Assembly (NCBI GenBank): GCA_023511875.1 | Contig: JAIMAQ010000001.1 | Span: 372,001 to 436,000 of the forward strand | Length of the DNA stretch: 64,000 bases | Source of the DNA: Thermoflavifilum sp. | GTDB lineage: Bacteria; Bacteroidota; Bacteroidia; Chitinophagales; Chitinophagaceae | Direction: 5' to 3' | In this document: positions 18,237 through 29,094 of the stretch, one piece after another | Position numbering within the stretch: the stretch's first letter is position 1 | How the letters are laid out: each line of letters starts with the position of its first letter | Made by a program: the position numbers and the translations under genes | Notes under the pieces: model-generated | Told to the model about the DNA's origin: nothing | The model's input: only the letters and a program-made list of their open reading frames with translations | Databases searched by the model: none

Positions 18237-20291
18237 ATGGAGGTGAAACAAGACATATTATGGCGTGTGTATCTCAGTTTTATAGGCATGGTGGTGATGG
18301 GTATCATCATCTTAGGGAAGATTTTTGTTATCCAACATATTCAAGGATCATATTGGAGAAGTATGGCCGATAGCTTACAAGAACGTTATGTGACCATGAA
18401 TGCTGAAAGAGGAACGATTTATTCCGATGACGGACAAATGTTGTCTACTTCAGTTCCTTTTTTTGACATTCATCTCGATATGATGGCCGATGGGCTCCGA
18501 GAAGATCAGGGCAAGCTGTTTCGCGATCATGTAGATTCATTGGCGATAGGCTTGTCGCAATTATTTCACGATCACCCTGCTTCGTGGTATCGCTCCTTTT
18601 TGTGGAAAGCCTATCGTAGCAGGGAACGATATATATTATTTAAAAAAAATCTGGATTTTCAAACCTATCAACGATTAAGCCAGTTGCCCTTATTCAGGCT
18701 GGGGCGCAATCGAAGCGGGATGATAGCCGAGATGCATGAACAACGAATCAATCCTTTCGGATTGTTGGCCAATCGCACCATTGGTCTTTGGCGCCCTCAT
18801 GCTCCTAATGTGGGTCTGGAAGCAACTTATGATAGTGTTTTACGGGGAAAAGATGGTCGCCAACTGATGCGTAAAGTAGCAGCCGCAACTTATGCTCCCG
18901 TGGAAGGGTATACCCTGGAACCTGAAAATGGGAAAGACATCCAGACCACTATTGATGTGTATATCCAGGATATTGCAGAACAAGCTTTGTATGATATGCT
19001 CGATTCTGTACAGGCCAGATATGGGACTTGCATCGTGATGGATGTGAAGACAGGGCAAATCAAGGCCATTGCCAATCTAGGCCGGCAACCAGATGGAAGC
19101 TATTGGGAAGATTACAACTATGCTTTGTTGAATACCGAGCCTGGATCTATCTTCAAGTTGGCCACCTCGATTGCAGTGTTAGAAGATCATTTGGTTAGTC
19201 CACAAACCCAAATTAACCTGTATCAAGGAGCGCTGAAATTAGGAAATCGTACCGTATATGATGCAGAGCATCATCAAGAAACCTGGGTGAGTGTAGAGAA
19301 AGCCTTTGAATTGAGCTCCAATGTGGGATTTGCGCAGCTGGCTTTGTTGTATAAAAATCATCCGATGCAATTTATTGCACATTTGCGCAAGCTTCGACTC
19401 GATCGCCCTACTGGCATTGATCTACTAGGTGAGCAAGCTCCTTTAATTAAAACTCCCCAATCGCGTACTTGGAGTGCTACTACCCTTCCATGGATGGGTT
19501 TTGGATATGAAGTATTGGTAAGCCCATTGCAGATGTTGACTCTGTATAATGCCGTAGCCAATCAGGGTTGGATGATGAAGCCTTATCTGGTGAAGCAAAT
19601 AGAGGATTTTGGGGAGCCTATAAAAACTTTTTCGCCAGTTCGGTTGGAAAAAATTTGTTCAGATACTGTTCTTCACCAGGTGCAAAACATGTTGCGGGCT
19701 GTAGTAACCGATGGTACGGCGAAAAAAGCTTTTCAAGGAGCGCCTTATGCGGTGGCGGGTAAAACAGGAACGGCATTAGTAGCCGATGGTAAAGCAGGTT
19801 ATAGCAATAAAGTCTATCAATCGAGTTTTGTAGGGTACTTTCCTGCGGATGATCCTCAATACTCTTGTATAGTAGTGGTTCGTAGTCAGCCGCATCCTCG
19901 GGTGTATTACGGTGCCGATGTGGCGGCTCCTGTGTTTAGAAAAATAGCCGATCAGTTGTATGCTTTGCAGCTGTCGCCGAGCAACAAGCCCAATTTGCCG
20001 CCAGCGCAGCCACGAGTAGATAGCATTAGGTGGAGTGCCCTGCCTGTGCGAGTGCAGCGGATGGGCTTGAAATGGGGAGGAGTTGCCAAACAATATGTTG
20101 AATTAAAAAACAATAGTTCTGGTCAAGTGATGCCAGATCTAACGGGATTAGGTCTTCGAGATGCATTGGTCATCTTGCAACAAAAAGGGTTGCAAGTAAA
20201 ATTCAGCGGAGTGGGAAAGGTGATCGCTCAGTCCTTACCTGCGGGTACATTTGTGCGTAAGGGACAACGTATTGAACTAACCTTAAATTGA
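18237..20291 (+). CDS. ftsI: Penicillin-binding protein 2/3 (FtsI) with C-terminal PASTA domain
   Basis: Transpeptidase motifs EPGSIFKLATS, SSN, GKTGTALV; C-terminal MPDLTGLGLRDALVILQQKGLQVKFSG...RIELTLN PASTA. Confidence 0.96.
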   Translation: MEVKQDILWRVYLSFIGMVVMGIIILGKIFVIQHIQGSYWRSMADSLQERYVTMNAERGTIYSDDGQMLSTSVPFFDIHLDMMADGLREDQGKLFRDHVDSLAIGLSQLFHDHPASWYRSFLWKAYRSRERYILFKKNLDFQTYQRLSQLPLFRLGRNRSGMIAEMHEQRINPFGLLANRTIGLWRPHAPNVGLEATYDSVLRGKDGRQLMRKVAAATYAPVEGYTLEPENGKDIQTTIDVYIQDIAEQALYDMLDSVQARYGTCIVMDVKTGQIKAIANLGRQPDGSYWEDYNYALLNTEPGSIFKLATSIAVLEDHLVSPQTQINLYQGALKLGNRTVYDAEHHQETWVSVEKAFELSSNVGFAQLALLYKNHPMQFIAHLRKLRLDRPTGIDLLGEQAPLIKTPQSRTWSATTLPWMGFGYEVLVSPLQMLTLYNAVANQGWMMKPYLVKQIEDFGEPIKTFSPVRLEKICSDTVLHQVQNMLRAVVTDGTAKKAFQGAPYAVAGKTGTALVADGKAGYSNKVYQSSFVGYFPADDPQYSCIVVVRSQPHPRVYYGADVAAPVFRKIADQLYALQLSPSNKPNLPPAQPRVDSIRWSALPVRVQRMGLKWGGVAKQYVELKNNSSGQVMPDLTGLGLRDALVILQQKGLQVKFSGVGKVIAQSLPAGTFVRKGQRIELTLN

Positions 20292-20293
20292 GC

Positions 20294-21760
20294 ATGCCTG
20301 AATTGCGCGACATATTATATCAAGTGCCCATTGTTTCGGTGAGTGGCAACATGGCTTTACCGGTCACCCATATCACGGCCGATTCAAGAGAGGTGATACC
20401 CGGTAGTGTATTTGTTGCTATACATGGTGTGCATGTTGATGGGCATCAATTTATTCCCCAGGCTATTGAAAAGGGTGCTTCTGTAGTAGTTTGTGAAGAT
20501 TTACCCAAGCAAATTACTCCGCAGGTGAGCTACGTACAGGTAACCGACAGTGCGCTTGCTTGTGGCCTCATGGCTAGTCATTTTTTTGGTGATCCTTCTG
20601 AACACATGCAAGTAATCGGCGTCACCGGAACGAATGGGAAAACCACTGTAGTAACCTTGCTTTATCAACTATTTACGCGATTGGGATTCAAAACAGGTTT
20701 AATCTCCACCGTGCAAAATATCATTGTCGATACAGCTGAGCCAGCTACACATACGACTCCCGATGCTATCCAACTCCATCGATTGTTGGCGCGGATGTAT
20801 GAACAAGGGTGTAGGTATGTGTTTATGGAGGCCAGCTCGCACGCTATTCATCAGAAACGTATAGCAGGCGTACGTTATGCAGGGGGAGTTTTTACCAATA
20901 TCACCCATGATCATCTGGATTATCATCGAACATTTGAAAATTATTTGAAAGCCAAAAAAACTTTTTTTGATCAACTTCATTCAGATGCTTTTGCCTTAAC
21001 GAATATTGATGATCGAAATGGTATGGTTATGGTGCAAAATACATCAGCACAAATTGCTACATATGCGTTGCGTAAGCAAGCCGATTTCAAGGCAAGAGTG
21101 ATTGAAAATCATCTCACAGGTTTACAACTCGAAATAGATCATCAGTCAATTCATTGCAGACTCATTGGTAAGTTTAATGCTTATAACTTATTGGCTGCTT
21201 ATGGAGTTGCTTGCTTGCTTAAGCAGCCCAGAGATGAAGCATTGCGTATCTTGAGCGATGTAAATGGTCCTGAGGGGCGATTTGATTATTTCATTTCTCC
21301 GGTTCAACATATTATGGCAATCGTGGATTATGCTCATACTCCAGATGCTTTGAAAAATGTGTTGCAAACGATTTTAGACTTAAAGCAAAGCCATCAGCAG
21401 CTGATTACAGTAGTAGGATGTGGAGGTGACCGCGATCGGACGAAGCGTCCAGAAATGGCTTTAGTGGCTGCTCGTTTTAGTGATCAGGCCATTTTTACAT
21501 CAGATAATCCTAGGAGTGAAGATCCACAAGCCATCATTGATGAAATGAAAGCAGGGCTTACTGCGTCGATGTTGGCAAAGACTCTAACAATAGTAGATCG
21601 AAAAGAGGCTATACGCACAGCATGTACATTGGCCCGATCACACGACATTATCTTGATTGCTGGGAAAGGACATGAGAAATATCAAGAAATAAAAGGTGTA
21701 AAATATCCATTTGATGATAAACAAGTTGTTCGGGAAATATTGATTTCACTAGGTAAATAA
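20294..21760 (+). CDS. murE: UDP-MurNAc-tripeptide synthetase MurE
   Basis: GVTGTNGKTTVVTLLYQL; ASSHAIHQKRIAGV; DNPRSEDPQAIIDEM (meso-DAP-type DNPR motif). Confidence 0.97.
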   Translation: MPELRDILYQVPIVSVSGNMALPVTHITADSREVIPGSVFVAIHGVHVDGHQFIPQAIEKGASVVVCEDLPKQITPQVSYVQVTDSALACGLMASHFFGDPSEHMQVIGVTGTNGKTTVVTLLYQLFTRLGFKTGLISTVQNIIVDTAEPATHTTPDAIQLHRLLARMYEQGCRYVFMEASSHAIHQKRIAGVRYAGGVFTNITHDHLDYHRTFENYLKAKKTFFDQLHSDAFALTNIDDRNGMVMVQNTSAQIATYALRKQADFKARVIENHLTGLQLEIDHQSIHCRLIGKFNAYNLLAAYGVACLLKQPRDEALRILSDVNGPEGRFDYFISPVQHIMAIVDYAHTPDALKNVLQTILDLKQSHQQLITVVGCGGDRDRTKRPEMALVAARFSDQAIFTSDNPRSEDPQAIIDEMKAGLTASMLAKTLTIVDRKEAIRTACTLARSHDIILIAGKGHEKYQEIKGVKYPFDDKQVVREILISLGK

Positions 21761-21767
21761 CGAATAG

Positions 21768-23024
21768 ATGCTATATTATTTATTCACATATTTAAAAACG
21801 CATTTCGATTTTCCTGGAGCAGGTGTTTTTCAATACATCACGTTTAGAGCAACGATGGCTATTTTGTTGTCATTGATCATTTCATTGTTTGCTGGTAAGC
21901 GCATATTGTTGTATTTGCAACGAAAACAAATTGGTGAAACCGTTCGCCAATTGGGGCTTTCTGGGGAGAATCAAAAAGCTGGTACACCCACTATGGGTGG
22001 ATTAATTATCTTATCAGCTATTATTATTCCCACAATATTGTTTGCACGATTGGAAAATGTGTATATCATCTTAATGTTGATATGCACATTATGGTTGGGC
22101 ATTATAGGTTTTCTCGATGATTATATTAAGGTTTTCAAAAAAAATAAAGAAGGGCTTGCTGGAAAATTTAAGATTCTAGGTCAGATTGGTTTAGGATTGA
22201 TTGTTGGTTGTACTCTATATTTTAATGATCATGTGGTAATCATGCGTGAAATTATTGAGAAGCCTACAGTAGAAAAATATGAACGAATAGTTGCCGATAC
22301 GGTGGCCATGAAAGAAGGTAAGAGGCAGCGTTTTGTGGAGGTGAAAACACCCATTACAACTATACCATTTGTGAAGACGCACGAATTTAATTATGCACGC
22401 TTAATATCGTGGATAGGAAAAAATGCTGAAAAATACACGTATATCGTATACATTTTGATTGTGATATTTATCATTACTGCAGTGTCGAATGGTGCCAATA
22501 TCACGGATGGGCTCGATGGCCTGGCAACAGGTGTATCGGCTATTATTGGAGCATGTTTGGGAATATTTGCTTATGTATCGGGCAATATCAATTTTGCATC
22601 TTACCTCAACATCATGTATATCCCTAATTTGGGAGAATTATCCATTTTTATTGGCACATTTGTCGGTGCTTGCATTGGCTTTCTCTGGTACAACGCTTAT
22701 CCGGCACAAGTATTTATGGGTGATACAGGAAGTTTGGCATTAGGAGGCATCATTGCATCATTAGCTTTTATTGTGCGAAAAGAATTGTTGATTCCTATAT
22801 TCTGCGGAATCTTTCTCGTGGAAAATCTTTCGGTAATGATTCAAGTAATTTATTTCAAATATACCAAGAGAAAGTATGGCGAAGGGAGGAGGGTGTTTTT
22901 AATGGCACCTTTGCATCATCATTATCAAAAATTAGGATATCATGAAAGTAAGATTGTCGTGCGCTTTTGGATAGTAGCTATTTTTTGTGTTGTGTTTTCG
23001 ATTGCTACTTTAAAACTGAGATAA
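21768..23024 (+). CDS. mraY: Phospho-MurNAc-pentapeptide transferase MraY
   Basis: [58 protein letters not shown]. Confidence 0.97.
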   Translation: MLYYLFTYLKTHFDFPGAGVFQYITFRATMAILLSLIISLFAGKRILLYLQRKQIGETVRQLGLSGENQKAGTPTMGGLIILSAIIIPTILFARLENVYIILMLICTLWLGIIGFLDDYIKVFKKNKEGLAGKFKILGQIGLGLIVGCTLYFNDHVVIMREIIEKPTVEKYERIVADTVAMKEGKRQRFVEVKTPITTIPFVKTHEFNYARLISWIGKNAEKYTYIVYILIVIFIITAVSNGANITDGLDGLATGVSAIIGACLGIFAYVSGNINFASYLNIMYIPNLGELSIFIGTFVGACIGFLWYNAYPAQVFMGDTGSLALGGIIASLAFIVRKELLIPIFCGIFLVENLSVMIQVIYFKYTKRKYGEGRRVFLMAPLHHHYQKLGYHESKIVVRFWIVAIFCVVFSIATLKLR

Positions 23025-23031
23025 CCGTTGT

Positions 23032-24366
23032 ATGCAAGAAAAGGTAGTCATATTAGGTGCTGGTGAAAGTGGAGTGGGAGCGGCATTGCTCGCGTCTAAG
23101 CAAGGATTTGCAGTGTGGGTAACAGACGCGGGTAAGATTGCCGATGCATACAAACTGGAGTTGCAACAAGCAAACATCCCATTTGAAGAAGGCAAGCATA
23201 CGATAGAAAAAATCCTGGATGCAGATTGGGTTGTTAAAAGTCCAGGCATTCCAGAAAAGACTGAGGTGATGCAAGTGTTACGATCGAGATCTAAAAAAAT
23301 TATTAGTGAAATTGAGTGGGCTTACCGTTTCTGTGGAGATGCTACCATTATTGCGATAACAGGTACTAACGGTAAGACCACTACTACTGCATTGACCCAT
23401 TATCTTTTGAAAAACTCCGGCATACAGGCAGCCTGCGTTGGCAACATTGGTAATAGTTTTGCCAGGCAGGTTGCTACTTCACCGGAACCTTGTTATGTGG
23501 TAGAGGTGAGCAGTTTTCAGCTCGACGACATCGAAATTTTTCGGCCACACATAGCTATATTGCTCAATATTACTGAAGATCATCTCGATCGTTATGGTAC
23601 GATGGAAGCTTACGCAGCTTCTAAATTTCGCATTACCGAAAATCAAACACCAAGCGATTATTTCATTTATTGTTTAGATGATCCATATACCCAGAAATAT
23701 TTTAAACCCAATATTCGTTCACAACTTTTACCTTTTAGCATTATGGAACAGATTAAACAAGGAGCTTATTTACACGACCACCAGATTCACATCCAAGTAA
23801 ACGACGATGCATGCATTTTATCGGTCGATCAATTGTCTTTAAAAGGGAAGCACAACATTTACAACTCTATGGCAGCAGGTATCGTAGGTAAAACCATGAA
23901 TATTCGCAACGAGAAAATCAGAGAAAGCCTTGCCACATTTAAAGGTATTGAACATCGGCTAGAATATGTAGGCACCGTAAGAGGCGTTGATTTCATTAAC
24001 GATAGTAAGGCTACTAACCTTAATTCGGTATGGTATGCACTTGAGTGCATGGAAAAGCCTGTGATATTGATTATGGGAGGAATTGATAAAGGAAATGATT
24101 ATAACATTATTCGTGATTTGGTAAAAGAAAAGGTGAAGGCTATTGTGTGTTTAGGAAAAGATAATCGGAAGATTCATGATGCCTTTCAAGACGATGTGCA
24201 ACACATGGTTGATACAACATCGATGAAAGAAGCAGTAGATACAGCTTTTCATTTGGCACGTCCTGGAGATGTAGTATTGCTTTCTCCAGGTTGTGCCAGT
24301 TTTGATTTATTTAAAAATTATGAAGATCGTGGTCAACAATTTAAACAAGTAGTAAAATCATTGTAA
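23032..24366 (+). CDS. murD: UDP-MurNAc-L-alanine:D-glutamate ligase MurD
   Basis: VVILGAGESGVGAALLASKQG; AITGTNGKTTTTALTHYL; LLSPGCASFDLFKNYEDRGQQF. Confidence 0.97.
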   Translation: MQEKVVILGAGESGVGAALLASKQGFAVWVTDAGKIADAYKLELQQANIPFEEGKHTIEKILDADWVVKSPGIPEKTEVMQVLRSRSKKIISEIEWAYRFCGDATIIAITGTNGKTTTTALTHYLLKNSGIQAACVGNIGNSFARQVATSPEPCYVVEVSSFQLDDIEIFRPHIAILLNITEDHLDRYGTMEAYAASKFRITENQTPSDYFIYCLDDPYTQKYFKPNIRSQLLPFSIMEQIKQGAYLHDHQIHIQVNDDACILSVDQLSLKGKHNIYNSMAAGIVGKTMNIRNEKIRESLATFKGIEHRLEYVGTVRGVDFINDSKATNLNSVWYALECMEKPVILIMGGIDKGNDYNIIRDLVKEKVKAIVCLGKDNRKIHDAFQDDVQHMVDTTSMKEAVDTAFHLARPGDVVLLSPGCASFDLFKNYEDRGQQFKQVVKSL

Positions 24367-24380
24367 ATCATTTGCACCAT

Positions 24381-25685
24381 ATGCAGCAATTGATGCAACA
24401 AATAAAAGGCGATAAGGTTATCTGGGGTGTTGTGGTCATACTCTCTCTGGTGAGTATGTTGGCTGTATATAGTTCCACTGGCATGCTTGCTTATCGAATG
24501 CAACATGGGCACAATGAATATTATCTATTCAAACAGGTGTCGGTATTATTTTTAGGATTATTCATCATTTATGTATCGCATAGGCTGCATTATATGGTAT
24601 ACGCACGAGTAGCTAAGATTAGCCTTGTTTTAGCTGTTCCACTGCTTATTTATACGCTGTTTTTTGGTTCACATGTCAACGATGCCAGTAGGTGGATTCG
24701 ATTACCGGTGATTAACCTTACTTTCCAAACATCCGATTTTGCTCGATTAGCTTTATTCATGTATATCTCCTTGCAACTTGCTCGGCATCAGGATGTGATT
24801 AAAGATTTTCATAAGGGCTTTAAGCCAGTTTTAATTCCTATGCTGGTGATTTGCATGCTGATCGCTCCAGCTAATCTTTCTACAGCTTTATTACTCGGTG
24901 CAAGTAGTTTCTTATTATGTTTTATTGGTCGTGTAGCTGTAAAGCATCTATTATTTACCTTCCTCATACTGTGCATACCCGTGTTGATATTAATGGGTAT
25001 GGCAGCATTAACTTATCAGTCCAATGATGATGCGCAAGTAGCTCATGTACATCACCAAAAATGGTATACGCATGTCATCGAGCACATTGAAGGAAAAGGT
25101 CGTGTGTCTACTTGGGTGCATCGAATGCAAGATTTCATGTTTGCTTCACACGACGAATTGCCTTATCAAGTAGAGCAAGCTAAAATAGCCATTGCTCGTG
25201 GAGGATTATTCGGTAAGGGTCCAGGCAATAGCATACAACGTAATTTTTTGCCTTACCCATATTCAGATTTTATTTTTGCTATTATCGTAGAAGAATACGG
25301 GCTTGTAGGAGCAGCACTTTTAGTGGTATTGTATCTCATCTTACTATTTCGGTGTATTCGATTGTTCAGGCGATGCCCATATGCTTTTGGATCTTTCTTA
25401 TGCATAGGATTGAGTTTTACCCTGGTGATTCAAGCATTTGTCAATATGGGTGTAGCGGTTAATATCTTACCCGTAACTGGCGTAACCCTACCGCTGGTAA
25501 GTATGGGTGGATCATCTATTTGGTTTACGAGCTTATCTATTGGAATCATTCTCAGTGTAGCTCGCTACATGCAGGAGCAGGAAGAATGGGAAAAGATGAA
25601 TGCATTGGAAGTGTGGGCAGAAGAAAATAAATCGGTGGATGCTTTCATAGACAAACTTTCAATGGCTACAGATGAAGCAAAATAA
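24381..25685 (+). CDS. ftsW: Lipid II polymerase/divisome SEDS protein FtsW
   Basis: SEDS family multi-TM; ARWIRLP-like DASRWIRLPVINLTFQTSDFARLAL; LPVTGVTLPLVSMGGSSIWF. Confidence 0.95.
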   Translation: MQQLMQQIKGDKVIWGVVVILSLVSMLAVYSSTGMLAYRMQHGHNEYYLFKQVSVLFLGLFIIYVSHRLHYMVYARVAKISLVLAVPLLIYTLFFGSHVNDASRWIRLPVINLTFQTSDFARLALFMYISLQLARHQDVIKDFHKGFKPVLIPMLVICMLIAPANLSTALLLGASSFLLCFIGRVAVKHLLFTFLILCIPVLILMGMAALTYQSNDDAQVAHVHHQKWYTHVIEHIEGKGRVSTWVHRMQDFMFASHDELPYQVEQAKIAIARGGLFGKGPGNSIQRNFLPYPYSDFIFAIIVEEYGLVGAALLVVLYLILLFRCIRLFRRCPYAFGSFLCIGLSFTLVIQAFVNMGVAVNILPVTGVTLPLVSMGGSSIWFTSLSIGIILSVARYMQEQEEWEKMNALEVWAEENKSVDAFIDKLSMATDEAK

Positions 25686-26844
25686 ACTCATAAGGAACAT
25701 TGGCAATATGGTTCATAAACATACATATCGCATCATCATAGCTGGTGGAGGCACTGGAGGGCATGTCTTTCCTGCAATTGCTATCGCTCGAGCTTTGCAA
25801 ACGAAGCAACCAAAAGTAGATTTATTGTTTGTTGGGGCAAAAGGGAAATTGGAGGCGGAAAAAATCCCTCAAGCAGGCTATCGGATTGAGTTGCTCGACA
25901 TGAGAGGTGTAGATCGCGGCCATTGGTGGAAGAATTGGTCGTTGCCCTATTTTATGCTAAAGAGCTTTATACAAGCCAGAACGATTTTACGTGCTTTTCG
26001 GCCACATGCTGCAATAGGTGTGGGAGGGTATGCCAGCTTCCCTATCTTGTTTATGGCGCAACGAATGGGTATGGATACGTTTATTCAAGAACAAAATTCA
26101 TTTGCCGGGAAGGCTAATCAATGGCTTGGAAAGAGGGCCGTAAAAGTTTTTGTGGCTTATGAAGGCATGGATCGATTTTTCCCTACAGAAAAAATCATAT
26201 TTACAGGAAATCCTGTCAGGCAAGAACTATTGCAACGACAGTTGAGCAAATCCGATGCATGCGCCAGTTTTGGATTAGACCCTCAAAAACCTGTTGTTTT
26301 AGTTGTAGGTGGTAGCCAGGGCGCTCGTACGATCAATCAGGCAATCTTAGAACAAGCTCATCAACTCGTTGATCGCGATATACAGCTGTTGTGGCAAACG
26401 GGGAGATGGGATGCATCTACGATTGAACAACGTATGCGGAGTTATCCACAAATAAAAGTATTGCCCTTTATTGAAGATATGGCAAAGGCTTATGCAGCTG
26501 CCGATATCGTTGTATCTCGTGCTGGAGCTATGGCGATTGCAGAATTGTGTGTGATGAAAAAACCAGCCATACTCGTGCCATATCCTTTTGCAGCCGAAGA
26601 TCATCAAACGCATAATGCGCAAAAATTGGTCGACAAACAAGCAGCCTGGATGATTGCCGATGCGCGAGTCAAAGAAGAGTTGGTGCTCCGTATCATTGAG
26701 TTAAGTATGCATCCAGAATGGCAACGAGAAATGAGCAATCATATCGCCGCTCTGGCTATTCCAGATGCCGATCAACGCATAGCGCAACATGTGTGGGAAT
26801 ATGTTGAACAAAAATGGAAATTACCTCAACCCGAATCGGTATGA
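25672..26844 (+). CDS. murG: UDP-GlcNAc:undecaprenyl-PP-MurNAc-pentapeptide transferase MurG
   Basis: IIIAGGGTGGHVFPAIAIARAL; GVGGYASFPIL; VVGGSQGARTINQAI; LVPYPFAAEDHQTHNAQKL. Alternative start 25708. Confidence 0.97.
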   Translation: MKQNKLIRNIGNMVHKHTYRIIIAGGGTGGHVFPAIAIARALQTKQPKVDLLFVGAKGKLEAEKIPQAGYRIELLDMRGVDRGHWWKNWSLPYFMLKSFIQARTILRAFRPHAAIGVGGYASFPILFMAQRMGMDTFIQEQNSFAGKANQWLGKRAVKVFVAYEGMDRFFPTEKIIFTGNPVRQELLQRQLSKSDACASFGLDPQKPVVLVVGGSQGARTINQAILEQAHQLVDRDIQLLWQTGRWDASTIEQRMRSYPQIKVLPFIEDMAKAYAAADIVVSRAGAMAIAELCVMKKPAILVPYPFAAEDHQTHNAQKLVDKQAAWMIADARVKEELVLRIIELSMHPEWQREMSNHIAALAIPDADQRIAQHVWEYVEQKWKLPQPESV

Positions 26845-28217
26845 AATTGGGCACACTCGATATTAATCGCATGTATTTCATTGGCATTGGTGGCATTGGC
26901 ATGAGCGCCTTGGCGAGATATTTTCGGGAGCAAGGGGTTATGGTGAGTGGTTACGACCGTGTGGAAACGGCACTCACACGTCAACTAGAGCAAGAAGGGA
27001 TATTTATTCATTACGAAGAAGATATAGGCCAGATCGATCGCCAAGCCGATTGCGTGGTATTCACCCCTGCTATACCCCCCGACCATGCCGAATTGCTGTA
27101 TTATCGTCATCATGGATATCCAGTATTTAAGCGCAGTGAAATACTGGGCATGATCTGCCAGCCCATGACAACGATTGCTGTGGCTGGAACGCATGGTAAG
27201 ACCACTACCACAACCCTGATTGCACATATACTCAGAAGCTGTGGGCGCAGCTCGTATACTTTTCTGGGAGGCATCTCTGTGAATTACCAAAGCAATTATT
27301 GGAAAGGCGAAGAACCATTGGTTGTAGTGGAAGCCGATGAATACGATAGATCTTTTTTACAGTTAGAGCCTTATATAGCCGTGATTACGGCCATGGATCC
27401 CGATCATTTGGATGTGTACGGTACAGGGGAAGCGATGCAAGATGCATATGTACAATTTGCTAAGCAGATCAAACCAGGTGGATGTTTGATATATCATAAA
27501 GGATTACCACGCACAGCCGAGTGGGTATCATTGCGATCATATAATTATCATCTATCAGATACAACTGCCGATGTGTATGCCAGCGATATTCGCATAGAAA
27601 AGGGTTGTTATCGTTTTCATGTACATGCACAAGGAGTGCTTATTGCAGATCTGGAATTACATACGGGTGGATCTTATAATATTGAAAACGCTTTAGCAGC
27701 AATTGCTGTGGCGAGAGAATTAGGTGTAGAAACTTCGCAAATCAAACAAGCGATAAATAGCTTTCTAGGCGTCAAAAGGCGGTTTGAATATATTCTGAGA
27801 AGAGATGATGTGGTGCTCATTGATGATTATGCCCATCACCCGGCAGAGTTGAAGGCTTTGCTATCCAGCGTTCGCGAATTATATCCTGATAGACGTTTGC
27901 ATGTAGCCTTTCAACCTCATTTGTATTCACGCACGCGAGATCTGGCTAAAGATTTTGCCGAAAGCCTTGATTTAGCCGATGAAGTTTGGCTTTTACCGAT
28001 TTATCCAGCCAGGGAATTACCTATAGTGGGAGTGAGCAGTGAATCTATCGCCAAGTATATGCAACGGGCTGAGGTTAGATGCATGGATAAACAAGCGCTT
28101 ATTTCGATCATTCGACAGAAGCGTCCAACATTGCTAGTCATTGTGGGTGCAGGAGATATTGATCAGTTGATTCCAGCTATTGTGGAAATATATCAAACTA
28201 CATCACATGCCGCATGA
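26841..28217 (+). CDS. murC: UDP-MurNAc:L-alanine ligase MurC
   Basis: MYFIGIGGIGMSALARYFREQG; VAGTHGKTTTTTLIAHIL; VLIDDYAHHPAELKALL. Start chosen to give ATGA overlap with murG. Confidence 0.97.
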   Translation: MKLGTLDINRMYFIGIGGIGMSALARYFREQGVMVSGYDRVETALTRQLEQEGIFIHYEEDIGQIDRQADCVVFTPAIPPDHAELLYYRHHGYPVFKRSEILGMICQPMTTIAVAGTHGKTTTTTLIAHILRSCGRSSYTFLGGISVNYQSNYWKGEEPLVVVEADEYDRSFLQLEPYIAVITAMDPDHLDVYGTGEAMQDAYVQFAKQIKPGGCLIYHKGLPRTAEWVSLRSYNYHLSDTTADVYASDIRIEKGCYRFHVHAQGVLIADLELHTGGSYNIENALAAIAVARELGVETSQIKQAINSFLGVKRRFEYILRRDDVVLIDDYAHHPAELKALLSSVRELYPDRRLHVAFQPHLYSRTRDLAKDFAESLDLADEVWLLPIYPARELPIVGVSSESIAKYMQRAEVRCMDKQALISIIRQKRPTLLVIVGAGDIDQLIPAIVEIYQTTSHAA

Positions 28218-29094
28218 GCAGAAGACATATCGAGTGCCTATAGTTTCGCTAATTGCCGGTCTGATGCTGATGGCCTTACTCATTGGTTTGTTGGTAATGG
28301 CTGCACATCAAAGTCGGCAACAAGTGTGCGTGGATGTTGTAGTTGAGCCCATATCTTCAATCAAGCAAGGTAATTTCTTGTCGGCCGCAGAGATCGAGCA
28401 TAGTGTTGAAGCGTTTCATCCCAAGGGGAAATATTTACAAGAAATAAATTTAAGCGGAATAGAACAAGATTTGTTGCAAAATCCTTGGCTAGCAAAAGTA
28501 GAGTTGTTTTTCGACACACGAGGCCGTTTGCATGTGCGTTATGCACAAAAAAGGCCAGTCCTGCAGGTCTTTACACGAACGGGCAATAGCTTTTACCTCG
28601 ATGTAGAAGGCCATGCCATACCTTTATCTGATTGGTATCATCCCGATGTACCAGTGGTAACTGGCTGGCCAGATAAAAGCTTACAGCCGCGCGATTCGCT
28701 GTTGCTAACCCGGGTAATGAGCATAGGTCATTGGTTAATGAACAACAGCTTTTGGAATGCTCAAGTACAGCAGCTCCACATTCAAGACGATGGCAGCTTG
28801 TTGATGCTGCCTACCGTGGGGCCTGTTATTCAATTGGGTGATGGACAACGATTCGACTTACAATGTCGAGTATTAGAAGCATTTTATCAGCAGGTTTTGT
28901 TAAAAGGATATCTTACGATATATGATACTGTAGATGTTTCGGTGCCTACGCAAATCATGGCTATCCGTAAGCCTTCGGCTATACAGTTACAACCCGTAAG
29001 ATGGGCTAATCAAGGGGGCAACGATACCCGATTATCCATTGCAAGCGATTTGAATGCTGAAAACATACATCATCAAAAACCGTTTATACCATGA
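28207..29094 (+). CDS. ftsQ: Cell division protein FtsQ
   Basis: N-terminal TM, then a POTRA-like region, located between murC and ftsA. ATGA overlap with ftsA. Confidence 0.88.
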   Translation: MPHEQKTYRVPIVSLIAGLMLMALLIGLLVMAAHQSRQQVCVDVVVEPISSIKQGNFLSAAEIEHSVEAFHPKGKYLQEINLSGIEQDLLQNPWLAKVELFFDTRGRLHVRYAQKRPVLQVFTRTGNSFYLDVEGHAIPLSDWYHPDVPVVTGWPDKSLQPRDSLLLTRVMSIGHWLMNNSFWNAQVQQLHIQDDGSLLMLPTVGPVIQLGDGQRFDLQCRVLEAFYQQVLLKGYLTIYDTVDVSVPTQIMAIRKPSAIQLQPVRWANQGGNDTRLSIASDLNAENIHHQKPFIP

